From contig CAVZYX010000005.1 in assembly GCA_963779645.1 (NCBI GenBank), positions 1,116,001 through 1,180,000 on the forward strand: 64,000 nucleotides of DNA, written 5' to 3'. The notes under the pieces were generated by a model. That model saw only the letters and a list, made by a program, of their open reading frames with translations. It ran no database searches and was not told the origin of the DNA. The DNA is from CALMBW01 sp963779645 (lineage in GTDB: Bacteria > Actinomycetota > CADDZG01 > WHSQ01). Shown piece after piece: positions 51,544 through 60,351 of this stretch (within the stretch, counting starts at the first letter, position 1; every line of letters begins with the position of its first letter). A program made the translations under genes and the position numbers.

Positions 51544-52662
51544 ATGCGGCGGTTCTCCCTAGCTCTCCTCGTGGGCCTGCTCGTGGCGGCACTAGCCGCG
51601 CCGCTCACATCGCGGCATGCGAGCGCTCAAGATGCTCCCGATCTCGACAAACTCATCGAAGAGATGACGTTGCGAGAGAAGATCGGTCAGCTCGTGATGT
51701 TCCGACCGAATGGCATCGGGCTCTCGCAGCACGAGCGAGATCTGATAGCGAAGCACCACCTCGGCGGGATCATCCTGTTCGCAGACAACTACGACTCCCG
51801 ATCCCAGGTGACCGAGCTCAACCGTCAGATCCAAGCCACGATGAGGCGTGCCAGCGGGCACAAGATCGGTGCACTCATCTCGGTCGATCAGGAAGGTGGA
51901 GTCGTCAAACGCTTCCCCGACATGGCGCCCTCGATGTCGGCCCCCGAGATAGGTGAGACGGAGAAAGAGTCGGTCGCATTCGACCAAGGCAAAGCTACAG
52001 GCCGGGATCTCTCGTCCGTCGGGGTCAACATCAACCTCGCACCGGTTGCCGACCTCGATCTTCCTCCCAGCCACGTCATGCGCTCACGCAGCTTCGGCAC
52101 CAACAGGTTCCTCGTAGGCAAACTAGTCCGCGGCTTCACGGAAGGACTTCAGCGCAAGAGGGTCGCCGCGTCGCTCAAGCACTTCCCCGGCCTCGGTGGG
52201 GCAACGATCAACAGCGACGATGGGAAGTCCTATGTGCGGAGATCGAAGGATCAGCTCCGCCACATCGACGCGACGCCGTTCCACCGTGCGATCAACGCCG
52301 GAGCCAAACTCGTGATGTTGTCGCACGCCATCTATCCGAACGACGGCGGTGACAAGCCGGCCTCACTCAACCGGCACATCGCTACCGATCGCCTGCGGGA
52401 TGGTTTTGAGTTCGACGGTGTCGCGATCAGTGACGCGTTGGATTCGGTTGCCTGGTACTTCGGGGGCAGCATCCCCAAAGCGTGTCCCATCTCGATCCGG
52501 GCCGGAGTTGATATCGCACTTCTCGCTCGCAACATCGACACCGCGGTTCCGTGCGCGCAAGCCATCTACCAAGCGGTGCGGAACGACAAGGTCTCGATGC
52601 ATCGCATCGACCAAGCCGTAAGCCGGGTCCTCGAACTCAAACTATGGCTGGGCCTGCTCTAG
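51544..52662 (+). CDS. Secreted glycoside hydrolase family 3 (beta-N-acetylhexosaminidase-like)
   Basis: 372 residues from ATG 51544 (GTG 51541 one codon earlier). Signal peptide (LALLVGLLVAALAAPLTSRH). Single GH3 N-terminal barrel: LGGIILFADNYDSRSQVTEL, ISVDQEGGVVKRF, NLAPVADL, KHFPGLGG, and nucleophile Asp in VAISDALDSVAW. The NagZ His-Asp dyad loop (family KHFPGHGxxxxDSH) reads KHFPGLGGATINSDDGKSYV, so the usual second His is not obvious and the general acid may differ. It would act on cell-wall or chitin sugars outside the membrane. Confidence 0.85.
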   Translation: MRRFSLALLVGLLVAALAAPLTSRHASAQDAPDLDKLIEEMTLREKIGQLVMFRPNGIGLSQHERDLIAKHHLGGIILFADNYDSRSQVTELNRQIQATMRRASGHKIGALISVDQEGGVVKRFPDMAPSMSAPEIGETEKESVAFDQGKATGRDLSSVGVNINLAPVADLDLPPSHVMRSRSFGTNRFLVGKLVRGFTEGLQRKRVAASLKHFPGLGGATINSDDGKSYVRRSKDQLRHIDATPFHRAINAGAKLVMLSHAIYPNDGGDKPASLNRHIATDRLRDGFEFDGVAISDALDSVAWYFGGSIPKACPISIRAGVDIALLARNIDTAVPCAQAIYQAVRNDKVSMHRIDQAVSRVLELKLWLGLL

Positions 52663-52698
52663 AGCGGTATACCTCCGAGTCCGTTAGCCTGGTTCGAC

Positions 52699-53550
52699 AT
52701 GATCTACAAGCTCCTCGAAAAGCCTCGTCTCAACGAACCCTTGATGCTGTCTGCTCTGTCGGGATGGGTGGATGCCGCGCAGGTCGGCACCGGTGCTGCC
52801 GCTCACCTTGCGAACGACAGTCATCCAATCGCAACCTTCGATGGCGATGCTCTCTTCGACTATCGGAGTCAGCGGCCGATCCTCGACATCGTTGACGGCG
52901 TCATGAAGCAAACGATCTGGCCCGAGGTCAAGGTGCGTCACGCGCCGGTCGGCGGACGCGACTTCGTGTTCCTAACGGGGCAAGAGCCTGACCTGGCGTG
53001 GCACAAGTTCGCGGATGCGGTGGCCGAACTCTGTGCCTCACTGGGAGTCACGCAACTCATCACCTTCGGCGCTGTGCCGGCCGCCGTCCCGCACACATTC
53101 CCACCACCGGTCATGACCACGGCTTCCGACATCGGCTTGCTGAAGGGCGATGTCCGGTCACCGGAGGGCTTACTCCGCGTGCCGGCCGCAGCGGTCAGCA
53201 TGGTCGACCAGCGAGTGTCCGAGTCGGGTATCCCGACCGTCGGCTTCTTCGCCCAGGTGCCCCATTATGTGACGAGTCCTTTCCCCGCAGGCGTTCTGGC
53301 GCTGATCCGCCGACTAGAGAAGCATCTCGAGATAGAGATCCCGCTTGGCACTCTGGAAGAGGAGGCTGATGTCCACCGCCTCCAACTTGACGAGATCGTT
53401 GCTCAACAACCGGAAGCGCAGGATCACGTGAGACAACTAGAAGAGATGACTGCCGATCAACGAGTCTCAGGCGAAGAGCTCGCAACCGAGATCGAGCGAT
53501 TCCTCAAAGAAGAAGGTCGTAACCGCCGCCCACGCGACGACGACAGCTAA
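52699..53550 (+). CDS. PAC2 family protein (proteasome-assembly-chaperone-like)
   Basis: 283 residues. PAC2 fold markers: LMLSALSGWVDAAQVGTGAA, DYRSQRPILDIVDG, FVFLTGQEPDLAWHKFADAV, GVTQLITFGAVPAAVPHTFP and QVPHYVTSPFPAGVLALIRR. The C-terminal third is a charged helix. Widespread in Actinobacteria, function unknown. Its TAA shares CTAA with the stop of the convergent oxidoreductase. Confidence 0.88.
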   Translation: MIYKLLEKPRLNEPLMLSALSGWVDAAQVGTGAAAHLANDSHPIATFDGDALFDYRSQRPILDIVDGVMKQTIWPEVKVRHAPVGGRDFVFLTGQEPDLAWHKFADAVAELCASLGVTQLITFGAVPAAVPHTFPPPVMTTASDIGLLKGDVRSPEGLLRVPAAAVSMVDQRVSESGIPTVGFFAQVPHYVTSPFPAGVLALIRRLEKHLEIEIPLGTLEEEADVHRLQLDEIVAQQPEAQDHVRQLEEMTADQRVSGEELATEIERFLKEEGRNRRPRDDDS

Positions 53551-55769
53551 ACGCCTACTGCCTCGATCGTTACGGGGATCCCCTGCATGACCGAGTTACC
53601 CGATAAGGGGTCGATCGCGTCCTCGTCGGTCAGATCGTTCGACGACACTCCGGCATGAGCCTGCGCGACTGACATCCTCATGTCGGATGCGATGTGGCCC
53701 CAGCCGTGGGGAAGGCTGACGACTCCCGGCATCATGTCGCCCGTCACGTCGACCGGGGCTTCAACCTCGCCGACGCGTGACTTGATCCGTGCCACGGACC
53801 CTTGAGCCAGACCCAATCGCTCGGCATCGCTGGGATGAACGAGCAACGTGCACTTGTTCGATCCCTTGACCATTGCCGGAACGTTGTGCATCCACGAGTT
53901 GTTCGAGCGGAGCTGCCTGCGCCCGATCAACACCATCCCGTTCGCTTCGCGCGTGAGGCTTTCCTTGAGCCGTGGGACGTCGGCGACGATCTCCTCCGGT
54001 GCGAGTTCGACCTTGCCCGACTTCGTTCGAAGCGCGTTCGGCAACCGAGGAACGAGGGGGCCGAGGTCAACGCCGTGCGGGTTCTCTTCCAAGATTGCGA
54101 GCGACAAACCGCCGGGCTCTTTCCCAAAGCGATCGCCGAACGGACCGAGACGCAACCGGAGGTCGAGGATCTGCTCGATAGGGCCACGGCCTTCGAGTGT
54201 GGCGAAGACCTCACCAGCGTCCATGCCCTCGAGCGGGCCATCTGCGTCAACCGCTTTCTGAACCATCATCGCGAGCGCCATCTGCGGAACCATCGCCGGG
54301 TCGCCCGAAACGTCTTGGCCGGCGAATACGAGTGCGATCTTGGCGAGGATCAGCCATTCATCGGGGGTATCCGAGCTGACCAGCGGGGGACTGTAGTTGG
54401 CGATGTTTCGGACCGACAGTCCGTAGAACGCGAAGTCGTAGTGGTGTTTGGCGAGGATCCCTGCCGGAGGCAAGATCACGTTCGCGTGACGCGTCGTTTC
54501 ATTCAGGTAGGGATCGACGGCGACCATGAAGTCGAGTTTGTCGAGAGCACCGGCCAAGCGCCTGCCGTTGGGGGTTGAGAGCACCGGGTTACCCGCAACC
54601 GTTACCAGTGCTCGAACCTGACCTTGACCAGGGGTTTCGATCTCATCGGACAACGCCGCGATCGGTAGCTGGCCGAAGGCCTCGGGATAACCCTTCACGC
54701 GGCTCGCGAACCGACCGGTCTTCCAACCTTTGAGCACAGGAGCGTCCGGATCGGGTTCGGAGTGAGCTGCCGTTGCGAACATCTTGCCGCCGGGTCTATC
54801 GAGATTGCCCGTCAGCGTGGTAACGACATCGGCTGCCCACGAGGCCAATGTCCCGAACTCCTGTTGGTGGGCACCGACCCTGTCGTAAACGCATCCCGAT
54901 GCCGCATCCGAGAGCTCGCGGGCGATGCGAACCGTGACTCTGGCCGGGATCCCAGTACGTACTGCCACAGCGTCGGGAGTGAAGGGAGCCACCAGACTCT
55001 CGATCTCGCTGACACCGTTGACGAAGTCGGCAGCGTCACCAAGGGTCACGCGGCGCTCGGCGAAGAGCGTGTTCGCGAGGGCGAGAAGGAACAAGGCGTC
55101 GGTACCGGGACGGATCGAGATGTGCTCGTCGGCTTTGGATGCCGTCTCGGTGCGACGAGGATCAACGACCACCACCTTCCCGCCGCGCTCTCTGATCGCG
55201 TTCAATCGTCCGGGGAAGTCCGGAGCCGTTGCGAGACTGCCGTTCGAGACCCACGGATTCGCGCCGACGAGCAGGATGTAATCGGTGCGATCTACGTCGG
55301 GGACTGGGATCAGATCGGGTCTGCCGAACATGAATCCACAGGACACGTGCTTCGGCATCTGGTCGACGGTCGCAGCCGAGTAGAAGTTCTTCGAGCCGAG
55401 CCCACGAACGAGCGCCAGCGTCATCACGGACGCTGACAGACTGTGGACGGTTGGGTTGCCGATGTACAGAGCGACCGAATCGCGATCGGTTTCAAGGAGT
55501 GGTTTCAGCCCTGCTTCGACCGCAGCGAACGCAACGTCCCAAGAAACCTCGTGCCATCCATCCGCGTCGCGCACCATCGGAGCGCGCAGACGATCGGGAT
55601 CCTCGTGCAAAGGCTTGACGGCGGTTCCCTTAGGACATATGAAACCGTGACTGAAGACGTCCTTCTCATCACCGCGAACGTCTAGGACGCGGTCGCCTTC
55701 CATCGTGATGGTGAGACCACAGGTGGCCTCACATAGAGGACATGTGCGGAAATGCTCGGTGGCAGCCAC
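53547..55769 (-). CDS. Molybdopterin oxidoreductase with N-terminal 4Fe-4S site
   Basis: 740 residues. The iron-sulfur site is CPLCEATCG plus the later FICPKG (CxxCxxxC...C near residues 10-45). The bis-MGD domains follow: HVSCGFMFGRPDLI (a Cys that may bind Mo), ILLVGANPWVSNGS, VVVVDPRRTETASKADEHIS and the C-terminal cap LVHPSDAERLGLAQGSVARI with VSLPHGWGH. It belongs to the formate-dehydrogenase/nitrate-reductase superfamily, of the soluble single-subunit kind. No leader peptide and no electron-transfer subunit nearby; substrate unknown. Confidence 0.87.
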   Translation of the reverse strand: MAATEHFRTCPLCEATCGLTITMEGDRVLDVRGDEKDVFSHGFICPKGTAVKPLHEDPDRLRAPMVRDADGWHEVSWDVAFAAVEAGLKPLLETDRDSVALYIGNPTVHSLSASVMTLALVRGLGSKNFYSAATVDQMPKHVSCGFMFGRPDLIPVPDVDRTDYILLVGANPWVSNGSLATAPDFPGRLNAIRERGGKVVVVDPRRTETASKADEHISIRPGTDALFLLALANTLFAERRVTLGDAADFVNGVSEIESLVAPFTPDAVAVRTGIPARVTVRIARELSDAASGCVYDRVGAHQQEFGTLASWAADVVTTLTGNLDRPGGKMFATAAHSEPDPDAPVLKGWKTGRFASRVKGYPEAFGQLPIAALSDEIETPGQGQVRALVTVAGNPVLSTPNGRRLAGALDKLDFMVAVDPYLNETTRHANVILPPAGILAKHHYDFAFYGLSVRNIANYSPPLVSSDTPDEWLILAKIALVFAGQDVSGDPAMVPQMALAMMVQKAVDADGPLEGMDAGEVFATLEGRGPIEQILDLRLRLGPFGDRFGKEPGGLSLAILEENPHGVDLGPLVPRLPNALRTKSGKVELAPEEIVADVPRLKESLTREANGMVLIGRRQLRSNNSWMHNVPAMVKGSNKCTLLVHPSDAERLGLAQGSVARIKSRVGEVEAPVDVTGDMMPGVVSLPHGWGHIASDMRMSVAQAHAGVSSNDLTDEDAIDPLSGNSVMQGIPVTIEAVGV

Positions 55770-55806
55770 GGCAGATCGAGCCTAACCGCGGAGTCGCCTC
55801 CGGGTC

Positions 55807-55935
55807 TTACTGGGGGCGAGCCGTAGACGAGCCGCCGCCGTCACCCTTCTTGACCTTCTTTGCAGCCCGCTTCTCTTTGAGATTCTTCTTGGGCTGTTTC
55901 TTCTCGGACTTACCGCCTCTGTCCTTATTGGCCAC
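55807..55935 (-). CDS. Small lysine-rich protein
   Basis: 42 residues, from GTG 55935 with a strong ribosome site (GAGGAGGGCACC). Composition is extreme: 13 Lys, with KSEKKQPKKNLKEKRAAKKV and a Gly/Ser tail (GDGGGSSTARPQ). Similar tiny basic proteins occur in many Actinobacteria without known role; binding to nucleic acid or ribosomes is a guess. It lies between the oxidoreductase and a divergent exported protein. Confidence 0.68.
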   Translation of the reverse strand: MANKDRGGKSEKKQPKKNLKEKRAAKKVKKGDGGGSSTARPQ

Positions 55936-56125
55936 GGTGCCCTCCTCTAAAAGATCGTCGGTTTCCGGACCATCAAACCACTGCTCGAAAGACTAGCGGC
56001 TCCCTAGGTCGGGTCGGCGAACTAGTCCACCTGTGTTGGAGAAACGGGGCGTGAAGGGTCTTCCGCAGAAGCTCGGAGAGTCCTAACGTCAAATAGGCAC
56101 ACCACGGATGCGGGGAGGAGGAGTG

Positions 56126-56533
56126 ATGCGCAGACGGACGCTCGTGGCTCTGCTGGTCGGAGTGATGGTGCTGTGGGCGACGCCCGTTTCCGCCGGAGCG
56201 CCGATCGCTCCCGTCACGGTGATCCCCAATCCCGTCAAACACGGCAAGACCTTGAAGATCGAGGCGCGCCAGTGCATGCCGGTTAAAGGATCTGCTGCGT
56301 ACGTTTACCTCGGGATGTTCAGCGAGGTGTCGAATAACTTCGAACTCACGGTTACCGCAGACACCGATGGAACGACGAACCTGACGGTGCCGATCACCAA
56401 GAAGATGTTCCCAGCCGGCGACTACCTGGTTCTCGTCGATTGCATACTCGAAAGTGAAAAGGGATCCGACGCCCTTTACAGCACGAGCCACGCGCTCATC
56501 GTGAAGAAGATCAAGAAGAAGCCGCCCAAATAG
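56126..56533 (+). CDS. Small exported protein, Ig-like fold, unknown function
   Basis: 135 residues from ATG 56126 (GGGGAGGAGG lies just upstream and overlaps alternative starts at 56108 and 56123). Signal peptide (TLVALLVGVMVLWATPVSAG), then about 95 residues of beta-rich sequence with two Cys (EARQCMPVKG, LVLVDCILES) that could pair, and a very basic tail (VKKIKKKPPK). No family recognised. Confidence 0.7.
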   Translation: MRRRTLVALLVGVMVLWATPVSAGAPIAPVTVIPNPVKHGKTLKIEARQCMPVKGSAAYVYLGMFSEVSNNFELTVTADTDGTTNLTVPITKKMFPAGDYLVLVDCILESEKGSDALYSTSHALIVKKIKKKPPK

Positions 56534-56730
56534 GGCGTAGATCGGCGACATCCACGCTCAAAGTCAAGAAATCCCATCGATAAAGCGGCGAAACGGGAAT
56601 CCGCGCTGCCCCGGGGTGGTTAGAAGTAGCAGCCCAGGGTCTATGCTGGGTTTTACGAGTGACGTTAGTGGGTTGCGAGATCGCCTTCCTTACTGCGTTC
56701 GAGAGTGTGTGTAGGGAGGTGTATTTCCAA

Positions 56731-56937
56731 ATGGCAACAGGAACCGTTAAGTGGTTCAACGACGCCAAGGGGTTCGGCTTTATCACCCCTGATGAAGGTG
56801 AGAAGGATCTTTTCGTCCATCACACCAACATCATCAGCGAGGGCTTCAAGTCTCTAGCTGAGGGCGCGAAGGTCGAGTATGAGGCTCGCCAGGGGCAAAA
56901 AGGTCCCGAGGCGACCGACGTCAAGACCATCGCCTAA
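56731..56937 (+). CDS. csp: Cold-shock protein
   Basis: 68 residues, complete CSD fold: TGTVKWFNDAKGFGFITPDE with RNP1 KGFGFI, RNP2 DLFVHH, and KVEYEARQGQKGPEATDVKT. An RNA chaperone and antiterminator. A TATGCT box at 56642 would give a leader of about 85 bases, usual for cold-shock genes; AGGGAGGT lies upstream of ATG. The 197 bases before it hold no other gene. A strong terminator follows. Confidence 0.96.
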   Translation: MATGTVKWFNDAKGFGFITPDEGEKDLFVHHTNIISEGFKSLAEGAKVEYEARQGQKGPEATDVKTIA

Positions 56938-56945
56938 CAAGCGTT

Positions 56946-56995
56946 AGACGGAAAAGGGCCGAGCTCTCAAGGGAGCCCGGCCCTTTCTCGCGTCT
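56946..56995 (+). terminator. Intrinsic terminator after the cold-shock gene
   Basis: AAAGGGCC (56953-56960) pairs with GGCCCTTT (56979-56986) around an inner GCTC/GAGC-type stem, and an outer AGACG/CGTCT pair encloses it. TTTCTC follows. Confidence 0.85.
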
Positions 56996-57000
56996 GAGGA

Positions 57001-57060
57001 GAATCACGTCTCTGCTCGGAACTGCGCGCTATTTCCCGCAAAACGAGCAGAGACTTGATC
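57001..57060 (-). terminator. Long hairpin after the lipoprotein gene
   Basis: GAATCACGTCTCTGCTCG (57001-57018) pairs with CGAGCAGAGACTTGATC (57044-57060), one mismatch, around a 25-base loop containing TTTT on the minus strand. It lies five bases past the minus-strand stop. The arm shares ATCACGTCT with the inverted repeat at 14763. Confidence 0.6.
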
Positions 57061-57065
57061 TGGGG

Positions 57066-57548
57066 TTAACCGCACTCCGTGGGTTCAGAGAACGTCGATT
57101 CGGCATCGCCGGCGTTGTAAGTCAGCGTCACTAACAATTCCTGATCGGCCGCTGCTAGAACCAGATCGTCCCCATCATCCGAGACGCTGATGCGGACCAT
57201 CGGCACGTCGGGGTATTGCGAGCACAGATCGAGCGATGACGGGCCTTGTGCGTAAGCCGAGCCAACTCCCTGGCTCAGATCAGATAGGGCAGAAGAGACG
57301 GCGCCGGCGAGCTCACCGCGTTCCTTTTGCGAGCGAGCGAAGTAATTGTCGTGATCTCGTGCATAGTCAGCGGCTCCGTCGTAGGCCGCGATCAGGACCT
57401 CTTGAAGCGCCGCAACCGCGGGATCGACGGGGGCCGCGGGCTCGGATTCAGAGGAAGCTGCGTTCGGCTCCGACTCTGGATCGTCCGTGCCGCCACAAGC
57501 CGAGAACAACAATGTTGCCGATACCAATACAACCAACAGTCTTCTCAT
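57066..57548 (-). CDS. Hypothetical lipoprotein
   Basis: 160 residues. Lipobox Cys18 (LLFSACGG), a Glu/Ser/Pro-rich linker (PESEPNAASSESEPAAP), then a helical part (LIAAYDGAADYARDHDNYFA) reminiscent of pilin-like or sensor domains, and a beta-rich end with two Cys (DLCSQYPD, PTECG) that may form a disulfide. No family recognised. Confidence 0.75.
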   Translation of the reverse strand: MRRLLVVLVSATLLFSACGGTDDPESEPNAASSESEPAAPVDPAVAALQEVLIAAYDGAADYARDHDNYFARSQKERGELAGAVSSALSDLSQGVGSAYAQGPSSLDLCSQYPDVPMVRISVSDDGDDLVLAAADQELLVTLTYNAGDAESTFSEPTECG

Positions 57549-57592
57549 TCAACCAACGTACGGCACGAATCAGTGCGACCTTACCGCGACCT

Positions 57593-57799
57593 CTACGCGC
57601 CTAGGTGGTAGATCTGGCCGCGGTCCATGTCGAGACCGTTGGCTACCTGCCAGAGGGCCGCGAGGGCTTTCAGAGCGTTGCGTTCTTCGAACGGCGCGAG
57701 CTCGTCGCGATGGTCACCGATCAAACGTGCGAGCCTGTCGTAACACTCCACGAGTTCTTGCTGCGCGGGTTCGAGTCCCTGTCCGAGTGCGTTCTTCAC
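57593..57799 (-). CDS. Small hypothetical protein coupled to the CoA ligase
   Basis: 68 residues, helical and charged: LEPAQQELVECYDRLARLIG and HRDELAPFEERNALKALAAL. Its ATG overlaps the stop of the PaaK-like gene by four bases (ATGA), the main reason to accept it. It could be a partner or regulator of the ligase. No family recognised. Confidence 0.65.
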   Translation of the reverse strand: MKNALGQGLEPAQQELVECYDRLARLIGDHRDELAPFEERNALKALAALWQVANGLDMDRGQIYHLGA

Positions 57800-59157
57800 A
57801 TCTGTTTCCTTTCTCCATCCGAACCCACGATCTCGCGTTCATCGAGCACGCGTTTCGCCTTCAGCTCGAAGCGAGGGAGTGTTTCGAGTTCAACCTGTCG
57901 AACATGGAAGCGCAGACCCTCATGTGCCTCGGCGAGAGTCGTGCCGAGCTCGGCAAGGATCTTGGTGGCGTCGGCGCTCGGGTCGGGGAACTCGGCGAGA
58001 ATCTCGATCTCGTCACGGATGCCATCGGCGGTGTACAGGTGGATCTGGAACTCGTCGATCGCCTCGTATTCGCGGATGATCGCTTCGACAGCACGCGGAT
58101 AGACGTTCGTACCTCGCACGAGTTTCATGTCGTCGACCCGGCCCCGGATACCGCCGTCATAGATGTCGAAGCTGCGACCGCATGAACACGTGTTGGCCGG
58201 AACCTTGAGAACCAGGTCTCGGGTCCGGTAGCGGATCACCGGGATGAAACCTCGACCGAAGGAGGTAACGACTCGCTCGCCGGGCTCGCCGTACCCAACG
58301 GACTCACCTGTCTCGGGGTCGATGACCTCTTCGATGTAGTGGTCCTCGATGATGTGTGCACCGCCGGGCTGCTGCTCGCACTCGAACATCATGATGGTGC
58401 CTAGCTCGGTCATACCTGCCGTGTCGCCGGCCTTGGCTCCCCATTGTTCCTCGATCAGTTTCTTGGTCGCGGGGATCGACCCGGCCGGCTCACCCGACAG
58501 GATGATCCGCTGCACCGGACCATTGCGGAGGTCGATGCCGAGCGCGTGGGCTTCCTGAGCCATCCGCAACGCGTAGGTCGGTGTTGAACAGACGACGGTT
58601 GCGTTCATGTCGAGGATCTGGCGGACGCGAGCCTCGGTCGTCATGTTGCCGCCGGGCAATACCAAGCAGCCGATCTTCTCGCAGGCGTAGTGGGCACCCC
58701 AGAAGCCGACGAAGGTTCCGTAGCTGAAGGCGAAGAACACACGGTCGGAGGGCCGGATGCCGAAGCCCCAGAAGCCGTAGCACCACATCTCGGCGATCCA
58801 CTCCCAGTCCTTCATCGAGTCGAGGACGCGGATCGGGGTCTTTCCGGTCGTGCCGGAGGTGAGGTGGTAGCGGATCGCGGATTCTTCGGGGGCCGCGAGG
58901 ATCGGTCCGTACGGCGGATGGTCAAGCTGACCCTGCATCCATTCTTCACGTGTCATGAACGGCAGGCGCTTGAGGTCGTCGAGTGACTTGATCGAATCGG
59001 CGGTGACGCCCGCGTCGTGCAGGCGTTTCGAGTGGTAGGGGACCTGTGCTTCGGTCCACTCAAGCAGGTTGCGCAGCTTCCGCACCTGCAAGGCGTCGAT
59101 CTCCTCCCGCCGCATCGTCTCGTGGCGCGGGTTCCAGTACGGCGACTCCGTCGTCAC
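57796..59157 (-). CDS. Phenylacetate-CoA-ligase-like aryl-CoA synthetase
   Basis: 453 residues, PaaK type. AMP-binding loop YHLTSGTTGKTPIRVLDS, adenine region SGEPAGSIPATKKLIEEQWG, GDTAGMTELGTIMMFECEQQ, the hinge YRTRDLVLKVPANTCSCGR (with a Cys-x-Cys) and a C-terminal lid (GRVDDMKLVRGTNVYPRAVE). It would activate an aromatic acid. The divergent acyl-CoA dehydrogenase and the genes to 64000 form an aromatic-CoA module in which this is the only ligase, so its acid could be 2-aminobenzoate, salicylate or phenylacetate. Confidence 0.87.
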   Translation of the reverse strand: MTTESPYWNPRHETMRREEIDALQVRKLRNLLEWTEAQVPYHSKRLHDAGVTADSIKSLDDLKRLPFMTREEWMQGQLDHPPYGPILAAPEESAIRYHLTSGTTGKTPIRVLDSMKDWEWIAEMWCYGFWGFGIRPSDRVFFAFSYGTFVGFWGAHYACEKIGCLVLPGGNMTTEARVRQILDMNATVVCSTPTYALRMAQEAHALGIDLRNGPVQRIILSGEPAGSIPATKKLIEEQWGAKAGDTAGMTELGTIMMFECEQQPGGAHIIEDHYIEEVIDPETGESVGYGEPGERVVTSFGRGFIPVIRYRTRDLVLKVPANTCSCGRSFDIYDGGIRGRVDDMKLVRGTNVYPRAVEAIIREYEAIDEFQIHLYTADGIRDEIEILAEFPDPSADATKILAELGTTLAEAHEGLRFHVRQVELETLPRFELKAKRVLDEREIVGSDGERKQM

Positions 59158-59223
59158 CTCGACTCCCTTCCTCTCCCCAGACCCTTTAGTTCTTCAAACT
59201 ATTACGAGTACGGTTGCGGGGAC

Positions 59224-60351
59224 ATGGCCAACACAGACTTTCCGGCTCTCCTCACGACCGAGCAGCGCGAGCTGGTCTCCGACCTCCGCAGCAAGGCGGC
59301 GGCCACCTTCGCTCCGATCGCCGCCGCATCGACGGAAGGACGGGTCGATCGAGACCTGCTGAAGGCGTTGGGGGCCGAAGGGGTACTGCCCCGGATCTTC
59401 CCGGCCGGAAGCGTCTCAGCCGTCACTCTGTGCTTGGTCAGAGAAGGCCTGGCGGGCGGTTCCACAGAAGCCGAAACGGCGCTCGCACTCCAGGGCCTAG
59501 GCGCCTACCCGATCCTGCGATCGGGCTCCCATGAACTCAAAGCGAAATGGATCCCAGCAGTCGCCAAAGGGGAAGCCGTCGCGGGATTCGCATTAACCGA
59601 ACCAGAGGCAGGCACCGACGCAGGGGCCCTGGGCTTGAAAGCCGAGCGAGTAGACGGTGGCTATCGACTGAGCGGCTCAAAAAAGTGGATCTCGAACGCC
59701 CCCGACGCCGACATCTATTCGATCTTCGCACGAACGACCGAGGGGGCAGGAGCCCGCGGCATCACCGCATTCGCACTACCCGCAGACACAGAAGGCGTCA
59801 GTGGGACATCCCTCGAGCTACTCGCGCCCCACGCCATCGGCACCCTAGAACTAGACGGAGCCTTCGTCACAGACGACAAAGTTCTAGGCGAAGTCGACCA
59901 AGGCTTCGCAGTAGCGATGACCACACTCGACCTCTTCAGACCAAGCGTAGGAGCCTTCGCAGTAGGCATGGCCCAAGCCGCCCTAGACGCCGCGGTCGAA
60001 CACGCTGCCAAGAGAGAAGCCTTCGGCCGCCCCTTACGAGAATTCCAAGGCGTATCCCACCAATTAGCCGACTGCGCAGCAAGAACGAAGGCAGCACGCC
60101 TACTTGTCTACGAAGCAGCTATGGCATACGACGCCGGCGAGAAAGTCACGAAAGCCTCAGCGATAGCAAAGCTTTACGCAACAGAAACAGCCCAACAAGT
60201 GATCGACGTAGCACTACAGATCCACGGAGCTCAAGGCCTAGAACGGGGCCACTTACTGGAGCATCTCTACAGGGAGGTCCGAGCGACCCGCATCTACGAA
60301 GGCACATCGGAGATCCAACGAGAGATCATCGCCCGCGAATTGTTCCGTTAG
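59224..60351 (+). CDS. Acyl-CoA dehydrogenase
   Basis: 375 residues from ATG 59224 (upstream in-frame starts lie in the divergent gene). FAD site GFALTEPEAGTDAGALGLKA and KKWISNAPDADIYSIFAR; C-terminal QIHGAQGLERGHLLEHLYRE and the Glu-base region IYEGTSEIQREIIARELF. It would oxidise a ring-derived or short acyl-CoA. From about 59530 the codon use changes to A-ending and CTA/TTA/AGA codons, unlike its own first third and its neighbours. Confidence 0.92.
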   Translation: MANTDFPALLTTEQRELVSDLRSKAAATFAPIAAASTEGRVDRDLLKALGAEGVLPRIFPAGSVSAVTLCLVREGLAGGSTEAETALALQGLGAYPILRSGSHELKAKWIPAVAKGEAVAGFALTEPEAGTDAGALGLKAERVDGGYRLSGSKKWISNAPDADIYSIFARTTEGAGARGITAFALPADTEGVSGTSLELLAPHAIGTLELDGAFVTDDKVLGEVDQGFAVAMTTLDLFRPSVGAFAVGMAQAALDAAVEHAAKREAFGRPLREFQGVSHQLADCAARTKAARLLVYEAAMAYDAGEKVTKASAIAKLYATETAQQVIDVALQIHGAQGLERGHLLEHLYREVRATRIYEGTSEIQREIIARELFR

